Part shown: positions 1-14,000 of the stretch, piece by piece | How the letters are laid out: each line of letters starts with the position of its first letter | Numbering within the stretch: position 1 is the first letter of the stretch | Origin: Pycnopodia helianthoides | Taxonomy: Eukaryota; Echinodermata; Asteroidea; Forcipulatida; Asteriidae | Length of the DNA: 64,000 nt | Reading direction: 5' to 3' | NCBI GenBank assembly: GCA_032158295.1 | Contig: CM063258.1 | Span: 2,872,001-2,936,000, forward strand | Notes under the pieces: model-generated | Seen by the model: the letters and a program-made list of their open reading frames with translations, nothing else | Databases searched by the model: none | Told to the model about the DNA's origin: nothing | Translations under genes and position numbers: made by a program

Positions 1-143
1 ATCATCTTCAAGTCAGACGATCAGAGCACTCCTGAAGACGATAAGAGCATACTGATCGAAACGTTGAGTCGTTGACCACCGGTTCTTAGATGCAAACCTC
101 TCTTAGATGTTCAGGTTTACAGCCACGCTTACAGACTCGCTAG

Positions 144-293
144 GTCCAATCCCCCAGCGCCTCGCTGAACCAAGTTCGCTCGGGGCCCAGCGCCTGGACC
201 AAAGGCGCTGGGGATTGGACTAGGTCCAATCCCAGCGCTCGCTGAACCAAGTTCGCTCGGGCCCAGCGCCTAGACCAAGGCGCTGGATTGGAC
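144..293. repeat. Two adjacent copies of a 70-77 bp hairpin repeat
   Basis: Two tandem foldbacks (144-220 and 224-293). Each begins GTCCAATCCC, passes through CGCTGAACCAAGTTCGCTCG and ends GGCGCTGG..ATTGGAC, the inverse of its start. They differ by small indels in the C/G runs. Confidence 0.8.
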
Positions 294-863
294 TAATTCC
301 CTGACCGAATAAACGCGGTAAGCCTCTTCCTGTTTACGAAAGTTTCAACCTCTATGGAGAAAAATCCATTGATTTTTTTGATTTTTTATTTCTTTGACTT
401 GCGCTTAAAATAGGGCTTGGTCGCAAAATTCTTGCAACTTTGGTTTTAAAGGAGATCATGCATCAGCCTATCCCAGCGGTCTTGGATGAGACCGGTACGT
501 GGGGCCGAGCAGACTCACAGACTACTTCGCAAGATGCTCAGTGCGAGTGTGTTAAGCCGTGGAGTGAAGTGTTTGCTGATCTAGTTACGGACTAAAATCA
601 TTAAACCTATTCTAGACCAGAAGGCACCTCATTCTGTGGCTAACGCATGCACACTGAGTATTTGCGAAGTAGTTTATGTACTTTGCTCGGCCAAATCAGT
701 TTCATCCAAGACCGCTGGGATGGGCTGATGAGCTTGCAAATTCTTGTTCAGGATGTCGTGATGCATGATGGGAACGATTGTACTGCTGATCGGCGCAATG
801 TGCCCAATCACGACACGTACAATTACTCAACTACTCTGGATAATGTAACCGATCTTTTTAAAC
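294..863. other. Unannotated stretch
   Basis: No exon, RNA or repeat structure recognised. An 86-codon plus-strand ORF at 647-907 runs into a foldback repeat and has no recognisable domain. Confidence 0.4.
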
Positions 864-1012
864 CAATGGGGGACTTTTATGACGCTAGGTGGCAGCAGAC
901 TTACTAGGTAAATCCATTGTTCTAGGCAATGTGCGCAGGCTTAGAACTACGTAAACAACGGAATTTTACCTGGTATGTCTGCTGCCATCTAACGTTCAAA
1001 AGTCTCTCATTG
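864..1012. mobile_element. Foldback element, family H, copy 1
   Basis: Inverted ends: CAATGGGGGACTTTTATGAC with GCTAGGTGGCAGCAGAC on the left, GTCTGCTGCCATCTA and CAAAAGTCTCTCATTG on the right. Two more copies at 37242-37377 and 56290-56442. Confidence 0.75.
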
Positions 1013-1429
1013 CATGAATAATGTTGCGATGAGACACTATTATTTTCTAGTGCAACGCAAAGAATTTCAACAGTTATTTGCAGTGGATTCACCCGATAGA
1101 GCTACATTATTATTGATACTCTAATCTTTCGTAAACAGGAAGTGTTGACCGGGGGTTATTAGGTCAGGGAACAGGTCCAATGCGCATGTGCATACGTCAG
1201 ACCATTCCAGCGCCTTTGGATGAGTGTTCGTCTCTAAAATGCTAGTCTACGTCTCAAGTAGCTTGTTGTAGTCGTCTTCAGCAGAACAAAGTTGTTTTTT
1301 GCAATATTGACATGAAATTTGGTTGCAATCGGCCGAGTGGCCACTCTCATATGAAATACATTGAGCAATCACCGATTCAAATATCATACTTATTTTGTTT
1401 GAACAAAAATAATTAATAACGTATCGTTC

Positions 1430-1825
1430 TTAAAGGCACAGTACACGTTTGGTAATCGGAGCCTACTGATTGTGTTAATCCTATATAAATGTAGGTAAAT
1501 ACAATCAAACTAACCTGCAAAAATACACTTCATAAGGGGGTCTCGTTTTTGAGATATCACCGAAAAACCGGAGCGAATATTTCCACGCAGGAAGAATATT
1601 CCCCATAGGAATACACACTATCTGAGAAGCGTTTCTGACAGAAACGCTTCTCAGATTCAAATTTGGGGGAATAAAAAGTGATATATTTTCCATAAGCGTA
1701 GTACTTCGAAGTTAAACGTTTCTCAACATTCATTATACTACCCAAAGCTGCTGTACTTCTTACCAAGTAAGTTTTTATTGTCATTAATTTTCAGAGTAAT
1801 TACCAAACGTGTACTGTGCCTTTAA
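1430..1825. mobile_element. TTAA-flanked MITE, family E, copy 1
   Basis: Starts TTAAAGGCACAGTACACG and ends with the inverse, CGTGTACTGTGCCTTTAA. Contains the internal palindrome GAAGCGTTTCTGACAG with its inverse. Second copy at 24692-25085. Confidence 0.85.
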
Positions 1826-1845
1826 AGCTGAGTAACTTAACTTAC

Positions 1846-2058
1846 CCGGGTCGTTAAACGGTGCGATGACGTACTTAGAGGGCGCTAGGCACGTTCCATC
1901 GTGGTTTCCAACTGTTTCAATTATCTGTTGTTTGACGGCCGCTATTTCTTCTGACATACTACCAGTTGTATCGATGACGAAAGATAGAGAAGTCCCTGCA
2001 TTCAAGTTGAGTAACTCACGAAACTTTTCTTCACCTAGGAGCTTGAAAAGACCAGTAT
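1846..2058 (-). CDS. VWA7: VWA7-like exon 7: start of the VWA domain
   Basis: Acceptor CCCACAG|ATACTGG, donor GACCCGG|GTAAGT. Encodes TGLFKLLGEEKFRELLNLNA, then SLSFVIDTTGSMSEEIAAVK (first beta strand and MIDAS loop) up to KYVIAPFNDP. A MITE begins 21 bp inside the following intron. The next exon was not found between 1 and 1845. Confidence 0.82.
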
Positions 2059-5000
2059 CTGTGGGGAAAAGATTGTAAAAACATCTATTTGAACGACAAA
2101 GCCTCGGCTTATTTGAACAGCATCCTTACTCACAGCTTCTATTGTTTTACTTTTCATCATCATTACTATTAGTCATGTTATATACTCTTTGATTGCACTA
2201 TACTACTTATTATTTTGTTGTCCAAATGATTCTGTCTATTATTGTGAGTATGGAAATAAATCTTACATTGAATTGAATTGAATGGCTATTATTCTAGGCA
2301 ACAACAGTGTGAAGAGCTGGTCTTCACTTCGTGGCATGGTGGCTGCCTGCTGTTAATGGACGAATCAAAGGTGAGGTCCATAACAGCGGCCAGCCACCAT
2401 CTAAGGTCATTACCACGCAATGAAGACCAGCTCCTCACACTGTTATTGCCATTAATAAATACCTTGACGAAAAACGGTTAAAAATAATCTGAACCTGTGA
2501 CTTTTCTTTTGCTGATGACGAACTGTTCTATCCATGTTCAAGGGATATTCAATTTTTGCATCGGACAAGGCTTACAATTTTTAAATTCAAATGAATACTA
2601 TTTGTAAGTACTAGACTATGAGCTTTGAAAATCAACATCACCATAAATAGAAATACTTTAATTGATGTTCGGCTTTAAAAAAAAAATACACAAAAACAAA
2701 ACGCACAGTTGAGATGTTAGCTCTATTCACGACAAGTACAGTGTGCATACGCTTGTTTAGGGGCCTTTTATTTGCTAGCTCACATAGCCGGTCTTTAAAT
2801 CACATGTTAATACACCCTCACGTGACCAGTCTTCGACCAATCACAGTGCATAAACTCTCAGAGGTGTTTACTAATATATATATTTCTGGTAATTAAACCA
2901 AGCATGCCTCACTGTAGCTCGCAAGCCGAGGAAACCTGTAAACGAGGGCGCTTGCTATGTGAACCAGAAACACCAGGGTTAACCCTTACTCTTCCAAGAT
3001 AAGTGTAATACGAGTTCTTAACGTACACTACCAATCCTAGCACACGGGACCTGCAGCTTAATGTCCCATCCGAAGGACAAAGCAATTGTGGTAAAGTGTC
3101 TTGCTCAAGAGCACAAGTGCAACACAAGGACTCGAACCCACACTCTGCTGATCAGAAAGAGAAGAACTTGAACCCGGTGCTCTTAACCGCTCGGCCACGA
3201 CACGCCACACATAGAAAGCACATGGGACCCCCTCCCCCCGCCTCTAATTTTTTATTTTTTTTAAAATCCACTTTCTTCTCAGATCACCTATTTATGAAAC
3301 ATTACACGGTCCCTGTTAGGAAATGCTGACCGTCTCACCTGCATGATAGAAGAAATCTTCCGTGCTTGTAGTGCTGTAAGGGCTGCTTGTTCATGAAGGG
3401 TATGATGGGGGGACTCGTCGGGGTTGGAGGTCTCTTTGTTGATACCGCCGATAGCTACCTTCGCCTGAGATTCGTCACTCTTCCCTCCGTGTGAACACTT
3501 CCCCCATGAACTCTCCGGGTCCGCAGCTGGGTGGAAGAACCGTTAGCAAAACAATATCAGTTGCATTGTTATGGTATTGGCCGCCATCGTTGATGACACG
3601 TGACGTGCACGCGTGCAATGGCTATCCTTGGCCGAGACTTGTGCGCAGCGCGTACACGCGTACATGCGTGCACGTTTCCTTGTTTTTCATCAAAGATTGT
3701 GGTCAATGACGTCATGTGCAATCCATCTATTACTGATATATCGTGGATGAATATACTTTGTGGCTGTCTCTATTCACAACCTTTCAGGCCCAACTCTGAT
3801 ATGGAGTTGTAAACTGTTAACTCAAAATTGTCAATGATTTCCCTCTATACAGCACAGCAGTTACATTTTACAAATTTGATTAACTAACATCGACTTGGGA
3901 ATCTTCACGACTTTTATAGCTCTAATACCTCTTCTGGAACGAAAACTAAATTCTAATCGTAAGTTAATTGTCGCAACTCTCTCAACACATGCAACTCTGT
4001 CTACCTCTTGATGACAGCGCCACCAATCGTCTGGAAAGTGTATTCATTCAATTTGCTGACAGTTTGAACATTATGTTCAAACTGTCAATTATTATTATTA
4101 TAGGATTGAAAAAGGTACTCAGGGTTTCTCGGTTATTTTTTATTTGTTTTTTTACTTATTAAGTGAAACAGTTAGTGACGTCATTAAATCATCACTACAG
4201 GTTACCACATTCGTCAATGCTACAAACACGTATTAAAAAGTCAGTTGTCTATATCAATGTCAACTGCTTGAACTCTCGGTTCAAAAGGGCTTCATAAATA
4301 CAATAACAGTAATGTTGACTCTAAAGCCGACCAAATAATCTGAAATTGCTTTGACTGAAAAGCTACGTTCATGTTTGCTTCGGCAAACAAATATGGGTCC
4401 AGACTCCAGGGCCCAATTTCATAGCGCTGCTTTACGGTAAGCAAATTGTCGTGCTATTAAACTGTAGCAGAAAAAGTTGCTAAAACATAAGCGTATTTCA
4501 CAGTATAGCAAGAAAATAAGGCAGTCATCTTGCGCGTTCACAATGTATTTGCATTGTTACGTCATTCATTTTCGGGCAGTAAGCACCGGACGGTTAGCAT
4601 GCCTTTTCGTGTGCTTACGGTTAGCAGCGCTATGAAAAGAAACTCGTACGTAAGCACAGAATCGGCCGTTAAGCAGCTCTATGAAATTGGGCCCAGGTAG
4701 CGTGTAAGGGTTTGACATTGTCAAACAACTCACCGGGGGACCGATCACATTGTTCTGAAATACTGCATGGCGAAAATACTCTTCAGATTTTGTGTAACTA
4801 TCATTTACTACAGATTCATTATTGATTTGAACCTTGTGACCGCGGTGCAGAAGTGTTCATAGCTTTTGAGAAAAAAAGTGTTCCCAATGCTAAACAGATC
4901 CAAATTGCGTGCAGTCGTCAAAGGTCGAGATGGTACACAGAAGTAGATATAGACCTTTATTTTGCCAACCGCGAGTTTTGCCAACCTACATGGGCGACCT

Positions 5001-8000
5001 TCACTGCAAAAGGTGCAACATTTTCTTATTTGACCAATAATATGGTTTTTGAGGCATTGCATGAGGTATCAATATATATTCGGTTTGCGGTAATTGTGTG
5101 TAAATATCAACTTTGCTGCGTAGATTTTGTTCTTTAGAGAACTTGTCTTGCTATTTGTTCTACCACCGCGCAGTTTAGATTTTAGGAATTCGTGAGACTT
5201 CTTAGTTCTGAAAAGAACTGTCCTGCTTTTTAACTACTACCTGGGTGGGAGGTAGGAAATCGGCCTGGACTACTACTTTAGACTAGCTTGCCCTGTCATC
5301 GTCAGGAGACTAGCTAGAGCAAGCTAGTCGAAACGTTGAGACCAAAAAGAACTCACTCCGCGGCAGTGCAGTTAATTACGAGAAGTCCCCCGATCCACAA
5401 AGCTAAAGTAGTAGTCCAGGCCGATTTCCTACCTCCCGCCCAGGTAGTAATAAATAAGCAGGACATTTCTTTTCAGAACTGAGAAGCCTCACAAATTCCT
5501 AAAATCTAAACTGCGCGGTGGTAGAACAAATAGCAAGACAAGTTCTCTAAAGAACAAATTCTCCGCAGCAAAGTAGATATTTACACATGGTGTTACCGCA
5601 AACCAAATATATATTGACCAACAATGCAATAAATTTTACTTATAAATAAATTTGACTATCCAAAACAAAAGGTAAACCAAGTTACACTCCATAAAAAGCT
5701 TTGCTAAAAATTGCAAATTTTGGCCAGGCCAGTTATAATACATTTCAGCTACTTAAGGCGTTCCATACAAAATGGTGGTCAATGCTTGTAAATAAAAGAA
5801 AGGTCTATATCAACAGTAAATCAAAAGCATACCCGGTTTGGCCTTGTCTTGTCCTGACCTGTAGCCGCTTGTTATATAATAAACAAAAGGACGTAGGTTG
5901 TCTGAGCAATCCGGGCTGTAGGGATGGAGAAATAAACGATCACAAGACGGTGTTATTCTTTGTCAACTATTATTTATTGACGAAAAATAATGTACAGGAC
6001 ATGGAATTAGCTGTTGCAAACTGGGCCCAATTTCATAAAGCTGTTTAGCAGAAAATACTGCTTAACACATTTCTTTGCTAAGCAAAACAATAATGAGACA
6101 CCAGTCACAACAATGTAAACTTTATGGAATGTTGGCTGGTAGCCAGTTTCTGGTAAGCAATATTTTTCTGTGCTTAGCCATTTTTGTGCTTACAGGCTTT
6201 ATGAAATTGGGCCCTGCTTACCAACCAAAAGGACCTGTAGTATAAATGCAAAAAAACCTAGCAGAGTCTTTCTCGAAGGCTTCGAGAAAGACTCTGCTAG
6301 GGTTGAATCGTCAGGCCACTAACTAATTTTTTGTAAAATAATGTAATGAAAGATCATACCAAAGATGTAAATGTTTGATCGTGATTAAAGGTACACGTTG
6401 CCTTGGATCGGGCGAGTTGGTCTATAAAAAGCGTTTGTAAAAACCGTTTGTTATAAAATACATGGTTTAAAGAAAGATGTTTTAAAAGTAGAATACAATG
6501 ATCCACACACAAAAAAACGCCTCGAAATTGCATGGTTTTCCTTTGGCCAACCGTGTTAGTTCACGATGTAAAAGGAACACTATGCAATTTCGAGGCATAT
6601 TTTGTGTGGATCATTGTATTCTACTTTTAAAGCATCTTTCTAACCATATGCATTTTATAACAAACGGTTACAAACGCGTTTTATAGACCAACTCGACCGA
6701 TTCAAGGGCAGCGTGTACCTTTAAGTTATTGCATTGGTGAGATATCGGGAATGTGTTGGCCGTTGGGTTGGGTTGTTTTCACCTCAAAACAAGAACCAAA
6801 ACCATTATGGCTCTTTGAATTGATCTCATGCTTCAATAGATGGGATTGCAATACGCGTCATAGACCGCCATCTTTGATGTAAAACGATGGAAAAGTGCAC
6901 GCGTGTACGCGCTACGCACGACTCTCAGCCAATGATAGCTCTTCACGCGTGCACAATTCATCAAAGATGGTGGTCAATGACGCGTATTGCAATCCATCTC
7001 TAGTTACAAGAATTTCTGTCATATACTCACGGGTTAACGGAAGTGTCACAGTTTCTGCACATGTCTTCACTTCCGGGACTCTGACGCCAAGTAAACGGAT
7101 TCATAATCCCTGAAATAGTTTATAAATGTTCATCAAGAAATATCAATAAAATGCTTAATGTGTATTTGGGGATAAAAAGTAGTATTTGAGTTTTACCCAC
7201 ACACCGATGTGTGTTTTAAGCACTGTGTACTCTATAAATGGACTCATAATCCCCGAAATAGTTTATAAATGTTCATCAAGAAGTATCAACACAACGCTTA
7301 ATGTGTATTTGGGATAATTGAGTTTTACCCACACACCGATGTGTGTCAAGCACCGTGTACCCAGTGCTTGATTAGTTCTGAGGTTTATTTTTTAAGGATT
7401 CGGGAAAGTACTGGGCAAACAGTGACTAATGAGATGAGACATCAATCATTAAAAGAAAAAGACATTAGGTGTGTGTCCTTTTGGACAAACACAAGCCTGT
7501 TCCGTTGTTTCACCATAATTAGACGATCCTGACCCGACCCTTAAATTGAGGCAGAAGACCTAATGACCATAAGCCTAACACAAATCCTTAATTTGACTTA
7601 ATTATAAGACCCTATACCATAAAGCTGATTTTGAACGTGACCTAACCCTGACTCTAACCCTTATCTGACTCTTACTATACGACTCTAATCCTAGTCATGG
7701 TCAAACATTATTTAATTTTACTTAATTATAAGACCATGCGATAATTAAAGCTGATTTTGAACCTGACCCTAACTCTACCATTACCCACCATTAAACTTAA
7801 ATAATCTGTCCACACGTATGTCTCTACAACCGTAACTACACTTGTTAAAAGCCTTAAAAACCGGACCCTTAGAATCTTCAGAAATTTGTCATAGTTTAAT
7901 AATTGAAAGATAGGTGTTGAACTAATACTCTGAATTTAAGGAACCGGGTAGGCTATTCTTTAGACCCCAAAACGGACCAACCAAGGAAGGGGCAGTGATA

Positions 8001-11000
8001 GGAAAAAAATTAATCCACGACCTTGATTATCAGTTAAGTAATCAAAAGCTGGTCACTGAAGGCATTCCGTGCAGGCAATCAAAACCGAGGCACATTTAAA
8101 TGCTTCAATACGGCGAAGGGGTTGACATTTTTGGTACTTCGTTACGAAATATACGTACAAGTTGGAGGACATATTTTTCTGAATGGAAAATTAAACCCTC
8201 CAAACAGATTTACATGAAATCGTTGAATGGATAACTAAACCATGCGATTGGCCCATTAAACCGTTTGAATACATTACGTAAACCGTGCGAATAAAGTCGT
8301 CACAGACGCCACGAACTGACACACAGTGTACAAACCAAAGTTACAAACTGTTTGAATGTCAGGCTTTTTTTACATAACAACGTTAATAACTGAGGCCTAC
8401 AATTTCATGAAGTCTCAGCACTTTTAGTAGCTTTAATTTTCAATTACGATAATTAGGCATCGCAACTTGGCACTAAAAGCGAAATTGTTTGTCTGCACGA
8501 AATTTACCATTGCAACAAACCTCTAAATGTCAACAAAAACGTTTCCACGAACTGACAACTACCTTGCGTGTAGAAAACTGACACACGCGGACTGAATAGA
8601 TGTGTCAGTTCATGAAAACGGAAAAGCATGTGTTAATTCTGACGTCACGAACTGACACAAACCGTTCTTACTTTATTACTTATAAATTGAGAACGAAAAG
8701 CAGCAAAAAGCACTGTATATATATGAAGTTCAAAACATCAAATCTCCACTGTAAGAAAACTAGTTGACAGTACCCTGAAATTTTGTAGGAAAGCTTGATT
8801 TTATAAAACGTTCAAGTTTAAACACCGTTTTCTCCGATTGCTACTTTTTACTGGAAGTGGTAACCTGTTTGTCAGTTCGTGGCGTCAGTGACGAAGTTAT
8901 ATTATTACAATCCGGATTCAACCTAATACTGAATAGTCTTTATAGTTCAATCATAAGGAACTACAGAGCCCTATAGGGACATAATATGATCAACAAAAAT
9001 ATTAAGCACAGAACTCGCTTGAGTAATGATTTCAAGCACACAAAATAACTTGGAGTGCAAAAAATGATTTCGAGCGCCTGAAATGACTTTGAAAGCACAA
9101 AATGAATCAGAGCACACGAAATGATTTTGAGGGCAAAAAACTACTTATGTTTGGCAAGAGTGCAATGCCATTCATTTTACATTGTCGTGTACAATTAACT
9201 TGGGGTTTTCAAACTGCCATTTTTTTATGACCAAAATAATGAGCTTGGAAAACAGTAATCCACGTTTTTTTAGGGTAAGATCAAAAAGATGCGAGGTTGT
9301 AAATCCTTATTCCGCATACACTGTAAGTAACCGATTCCATGGATGGTTACCGACAACTCAGAATTACCCTGAATTAAGTACATTTGCACCATCTAAAATC
9401 TTGTGCTCAACTGTTTTTCTTCAAAACAGTCATTAAGGAAATGGGTTAATGTGTACGGTATTAAAAAGCAAGTGATTAGCAAGTACAAAGGTTTATGGGT
9501 TCCAATCACTGTCTGGGCAAACAACACGTGCATGGTGTCACCATAAGCTGCTGTATAGTACAAATAAAGTTTTAAAACAGACAATACTTTATAATATTGA
9601 CATTAGTGATAAATATGCAAAAAATCGGGAAAATCCTTTGTAGATTGACATGGTGATAATATGCACAACAAAAATCGGAAATTCCTTTTGCAGAAACAAA
9701 GGGTTTAAGTAGCTGCAAAAGGCCATAACATTTCTTAAAAACCAAAATTCTACTATCATTTCCATGAACCTGAAACTTATAATTTTCCCATAAAGTGACG
9801 GGAATTCTTGTAAAGGTTTTTGTTTGTCTTTGTTGGCAGCAAAACAATGGGAAATATTTTTAAAATGTATTTTTGTGTATAAAAGAGATTAATATGATAA
9901 TCGAAGAGAAATATTTCAATGACTAAACCCTCCGAAATCCGGGTAGTGACAAGGTCATTAGGCCGTACAATTAATTACTGATTTGATGAGCGCACGAACT
10001 GTTTTTAAATGACAGTTTTGAATTCAAACTGAAGTGTGCCTAATTGAGTAAATACGTCCCTCAATGAACTCCAAAAACCAACAAGATGGAACATCTTGAA
10101 TACTCCCAAAGTATACAATATAAAATGTGCTTTTGTTTGAAATGTTTGTACGTTCAGGTTGTCATGCCTACCATATTGTAAACAAAACTATCGAAACTAG
10201 TTAGTGACGCACATGGTCATCACTAAGTAGCGGTGTTCAAGAAGTCTATCCGATCATTCCATTGGTCCTCTTTTTCGTTATCTTTACAAAAATCAACATC
10301 GCAATAAAAAAAATTTAACCAATGAGTTGAAACCATTCTATAGACAAAGAATAATTGTATTTTTCCTTTCTTAGGGGATGGGGCTGCGAGCACGGTTTGC
10401 CAGCAGGGGATTTTTTTACCAAACCTCGGCTTAGGCTCTGAAAAATTGCGCAAAATGCACGCTAAAACAAAAATTGATGTAATCTATATGGAGGACCAAA
10501 AGTGGACAACCCATTTTCCCCCAAATCCGGTAGATTAAAAAACAGAATTCATGTTCAATAAAGTCTCTTTACAAAATTTTCATTTTCTGCTATTATCAGA
10601 ATTTTAGATTTTCATTTTCTCATTCCTGTCCGAAAGTGTACAACGCAAATTTCAAAATGTCTACTATCAGAAAATTTGAATGAAAGTTTTAGGAACAAAC
10701 CAAATTTTCAAGTTTCTACTAGCAGAAACTGAATGAACGTTTTAGACCAAACCAATTTTTACTAGCAGAAAATTGGGTGAAGTTTGATTTTTTTTGCATA
10801 ATATACTAAAAATAGGGTATAGAAATCCGAATTTTCTGATAGCAGAAAATGAAAATTTTGAAAAGGGACTTTTTTTAACATGATTTCTTTTTTTTTTTTT
10901 AGGGTATAAAAATCCGAATTTCTGATAGCAGAAAATGAAAATTTTGAAAAAGGGACTTTATTTTAACATGAATTCTGTTTTTATTCTGCTAAATTTTGGG

Positions 11001-14000
11001 GGAAATGGGTTGTCTACTGAAGGTCCTCCATAGTGAATCGCCAATCTGGAACAGGCACCCAAGCACAGGTTTGTAGAAGGACAATTCGGTCAGGCAACAC
11101 GGTCCCGTTATTAATCATTGAGAACAATTATTATCAAACTACCTGTCTTGGAAAAACTGTTTTTATTGTTCACAACAGACTTAGTATTTTTATTATCAAT
11201 GATTTATCGACATGCTAAATAGGTTCAGCTGGTTGTTTCATTGTTTAAAGGCACTGGACACGTTTGGTAATTGTCGAAGACCAGTTTTCTCACTTGGTGT
11301 ATCCCAACCTAACGCATAAAATAACAAACCTGTGAAAATTTGAGCTCAATTGGTCCTCGAATTTGCAAGAGAATAATGAAAGAAAAAACACCCTTGTTGC
11401 ATTACTTTGTGTGCTTTCAGTGCATAACAAAAGGCTTTAGCTAGAAGTCTTTTATCATTTGAGTGAGAAATTACCTCTTTCTCAAAAAACTACGTTACTT
11501 CAGAGGGAGCCGTTTCTCACAATGTTTTATACTATCAGCAGCTCTCCGTTACCAAGTAAGTTTTTATGCTAACAATTATTTTGAGTAATTACCAAAAGTG
11601 TCCAGGTGCATTTAAGAGATAAATTTTCACACGATACCTTTTTTAAAAATTTCAATACACACATATTTTGTTACCTAGATCAGTGGATGTCGTTATGGTG
11701 TCTTCATCCACCCCACTAAGTGAATTCAGCCATCTGTTGAGCTCAATCCAATTTGTATTGGAGTAGAAACTTTGCGCCATGTGAAGAAACTGACCACAGT
11801 ACAGACGTGCTACGTCGTAGTCTAGAGCACTTTCGTCTTCTACGTTCAGGTTGTCCAAGAGAGTTTGACGAATAGCGATCATCTTGCGATTTCCTGAAGA
11901 CAAGATTGAAATTAAAGTCGGCGGATTTAGATAGATAAGAGGGAAGTTTAAAATAGCGAGTGATACAGCGCAATAGACCCCTTGCATTGGCCGCCATAGT
12001 TGATGAAACGTGCCCGCGTGAAATGCTATCAACGGCTGAGAGCTGAGAGTTAGTTGTGCGCAGCGCGTATAAAAAGGCGTGCACATTTCCATTGTATTTC
12101 ATCAAAGATGGTAGTCAATTATGTCATGTGCAATCCATATAGGTATACTTTGGTTCTTTTTAACAAACGACAAATTCGGTCAAATGTTTGGATGTGACTT
12201 CACTTTTTCTTTCTGACTGGACTCTTTTTGTTTGGTTTTGGAACCCAAACATTTATAATGTGAGTGCCTTCTAAATCAACGAGCTTCCTTTGAAAACCGC
12301 TTGGCTCTGGCCAAAGCTCCGTCGGTAGCTTTGTAATGGTTTATAGATGATAGGGATTTGAGCTTGCTCCAAGACTTGAGAAGGTCCCAGACGAAGCTTA
12401 CGAGGGAGTGAAATTAAAAGGCCGTTCGATTGTTGTAATCCTATATAAATGTAGATATATACAATAAAACTAACCTGTGAAAATATCATTTCAAAAGGTG
12501 CTAGCGTTTTTGAGATATTGCCGAAAATCCGAAGCGGTTATATGTCCACCGCAGGAAGAATAATCCGCAACATGGAATACACAATCTGAGAAGCGTTTCT
12601 GACAGAATTTTATCTGATAAAAACTGATATATTTTTCCATAACCACATTACTCGGAAGTAAAATGTTTCTCAAAATGCTTTATACTTTCGAAAGCTGCTG
12701 TTTGTACTTCTAACCAAGTCAGTTTGTATTGCCATAATTTTAAGAGTGATTACTAAACGTATACCTTCCCTTTAATTCCGTTAATCAATGTTGATGCCCG
12801 TCATCTTTCTCCATCAGTTCTTGTCAAATAACCCCAACGAAAACCGGTCGATTGTTTATTAATTTCGTAAATATAAACCTCACCTTTATTTATTTGATTT
12901 CCGTTGAAGTGCCACACTGCCTTTCTGGCGTATTCCTTGGTAATCCGAAGATTTTCCCCCAAAATCGCACTAATTGCTCGCTCAAATTTTGTCGAGTACA
13001 CACAACCTGTCAAAAGAGTTTAAATTCGTTAGTTCGTCATTCACATTTTAGAGGGCCGATTTTCGTATTCTTTCATTACGAAAACGGGTAGCATGTAACT
13101 TATTTCCTACACTCTAAAAAATTTCGGGTCAAAATTGACCCGAATTCCGGATACCATGGGGGCCTGACCCATTCGCGGGTCAGCCTGACCCGAAAAGTGG
13201 TTTTAAAATGTTATTTGAACTCTGATTCTGCGTCATTTTGACCCTTACTTGTCTGGGTCATACTGACCCGGAAGTTCTAGAGAGAACTATGGGAGGATTT
13301 CTCCCTATATGGAGAAACCAATGAAGTGAAGTGAATTGAAATTGAATATTTTGTGTTTCATATGATAATGTAATTCAAATTTATTAGTTATCCTTTTTCG
13401 GAACTTACATTTACCTCTAACAAATCTGGGGGAAAAAAACGCCACAATATTTCATAAAATATACCTTCCAACCAAAAAGTTTAACTTGTTCCAAACTATG
13501 ATGTGACAAGACTTAAAGGAACATTACAGAATTGGTAAGAAAAAAACACGTAAAATATACTTTTTGATCACAGGTTTACATAAAACTTACACGGTCTAAT
13601 GATGATGATAGTAGAAAACATCCCTTGAAATAATCCTGTCTGAAATGCCATATTTGATGAGAAATGAATAACTAATTTTCCGATTGGAGTTTATCGCTCA
13701 GTGAGCGTTTTATTCATTTGGTGAATCTATATGATTTCGTGCAAATGTGTAATCGGTTTTTCACTATTTTCTCGTGACCCAGATGGCCGATCGATCTCAA
13801 ACTTCTACAGGTTTGTCAGTTTATGTATATGGTGGATTACATAAAGTGCTTACACTGCCAGCAACTGTTTTGAATAGCAAAAACCAATTCTGTAATGTTC
13901 CTTTAAAAGGTGTAGAGCTTTACCTCCGTAGTGAACTTGGAACAGTCGGGATGGAGTCAGCGGGTCCAGTTCCGTCAGGTCCCCGGGACTATACCGGCCC

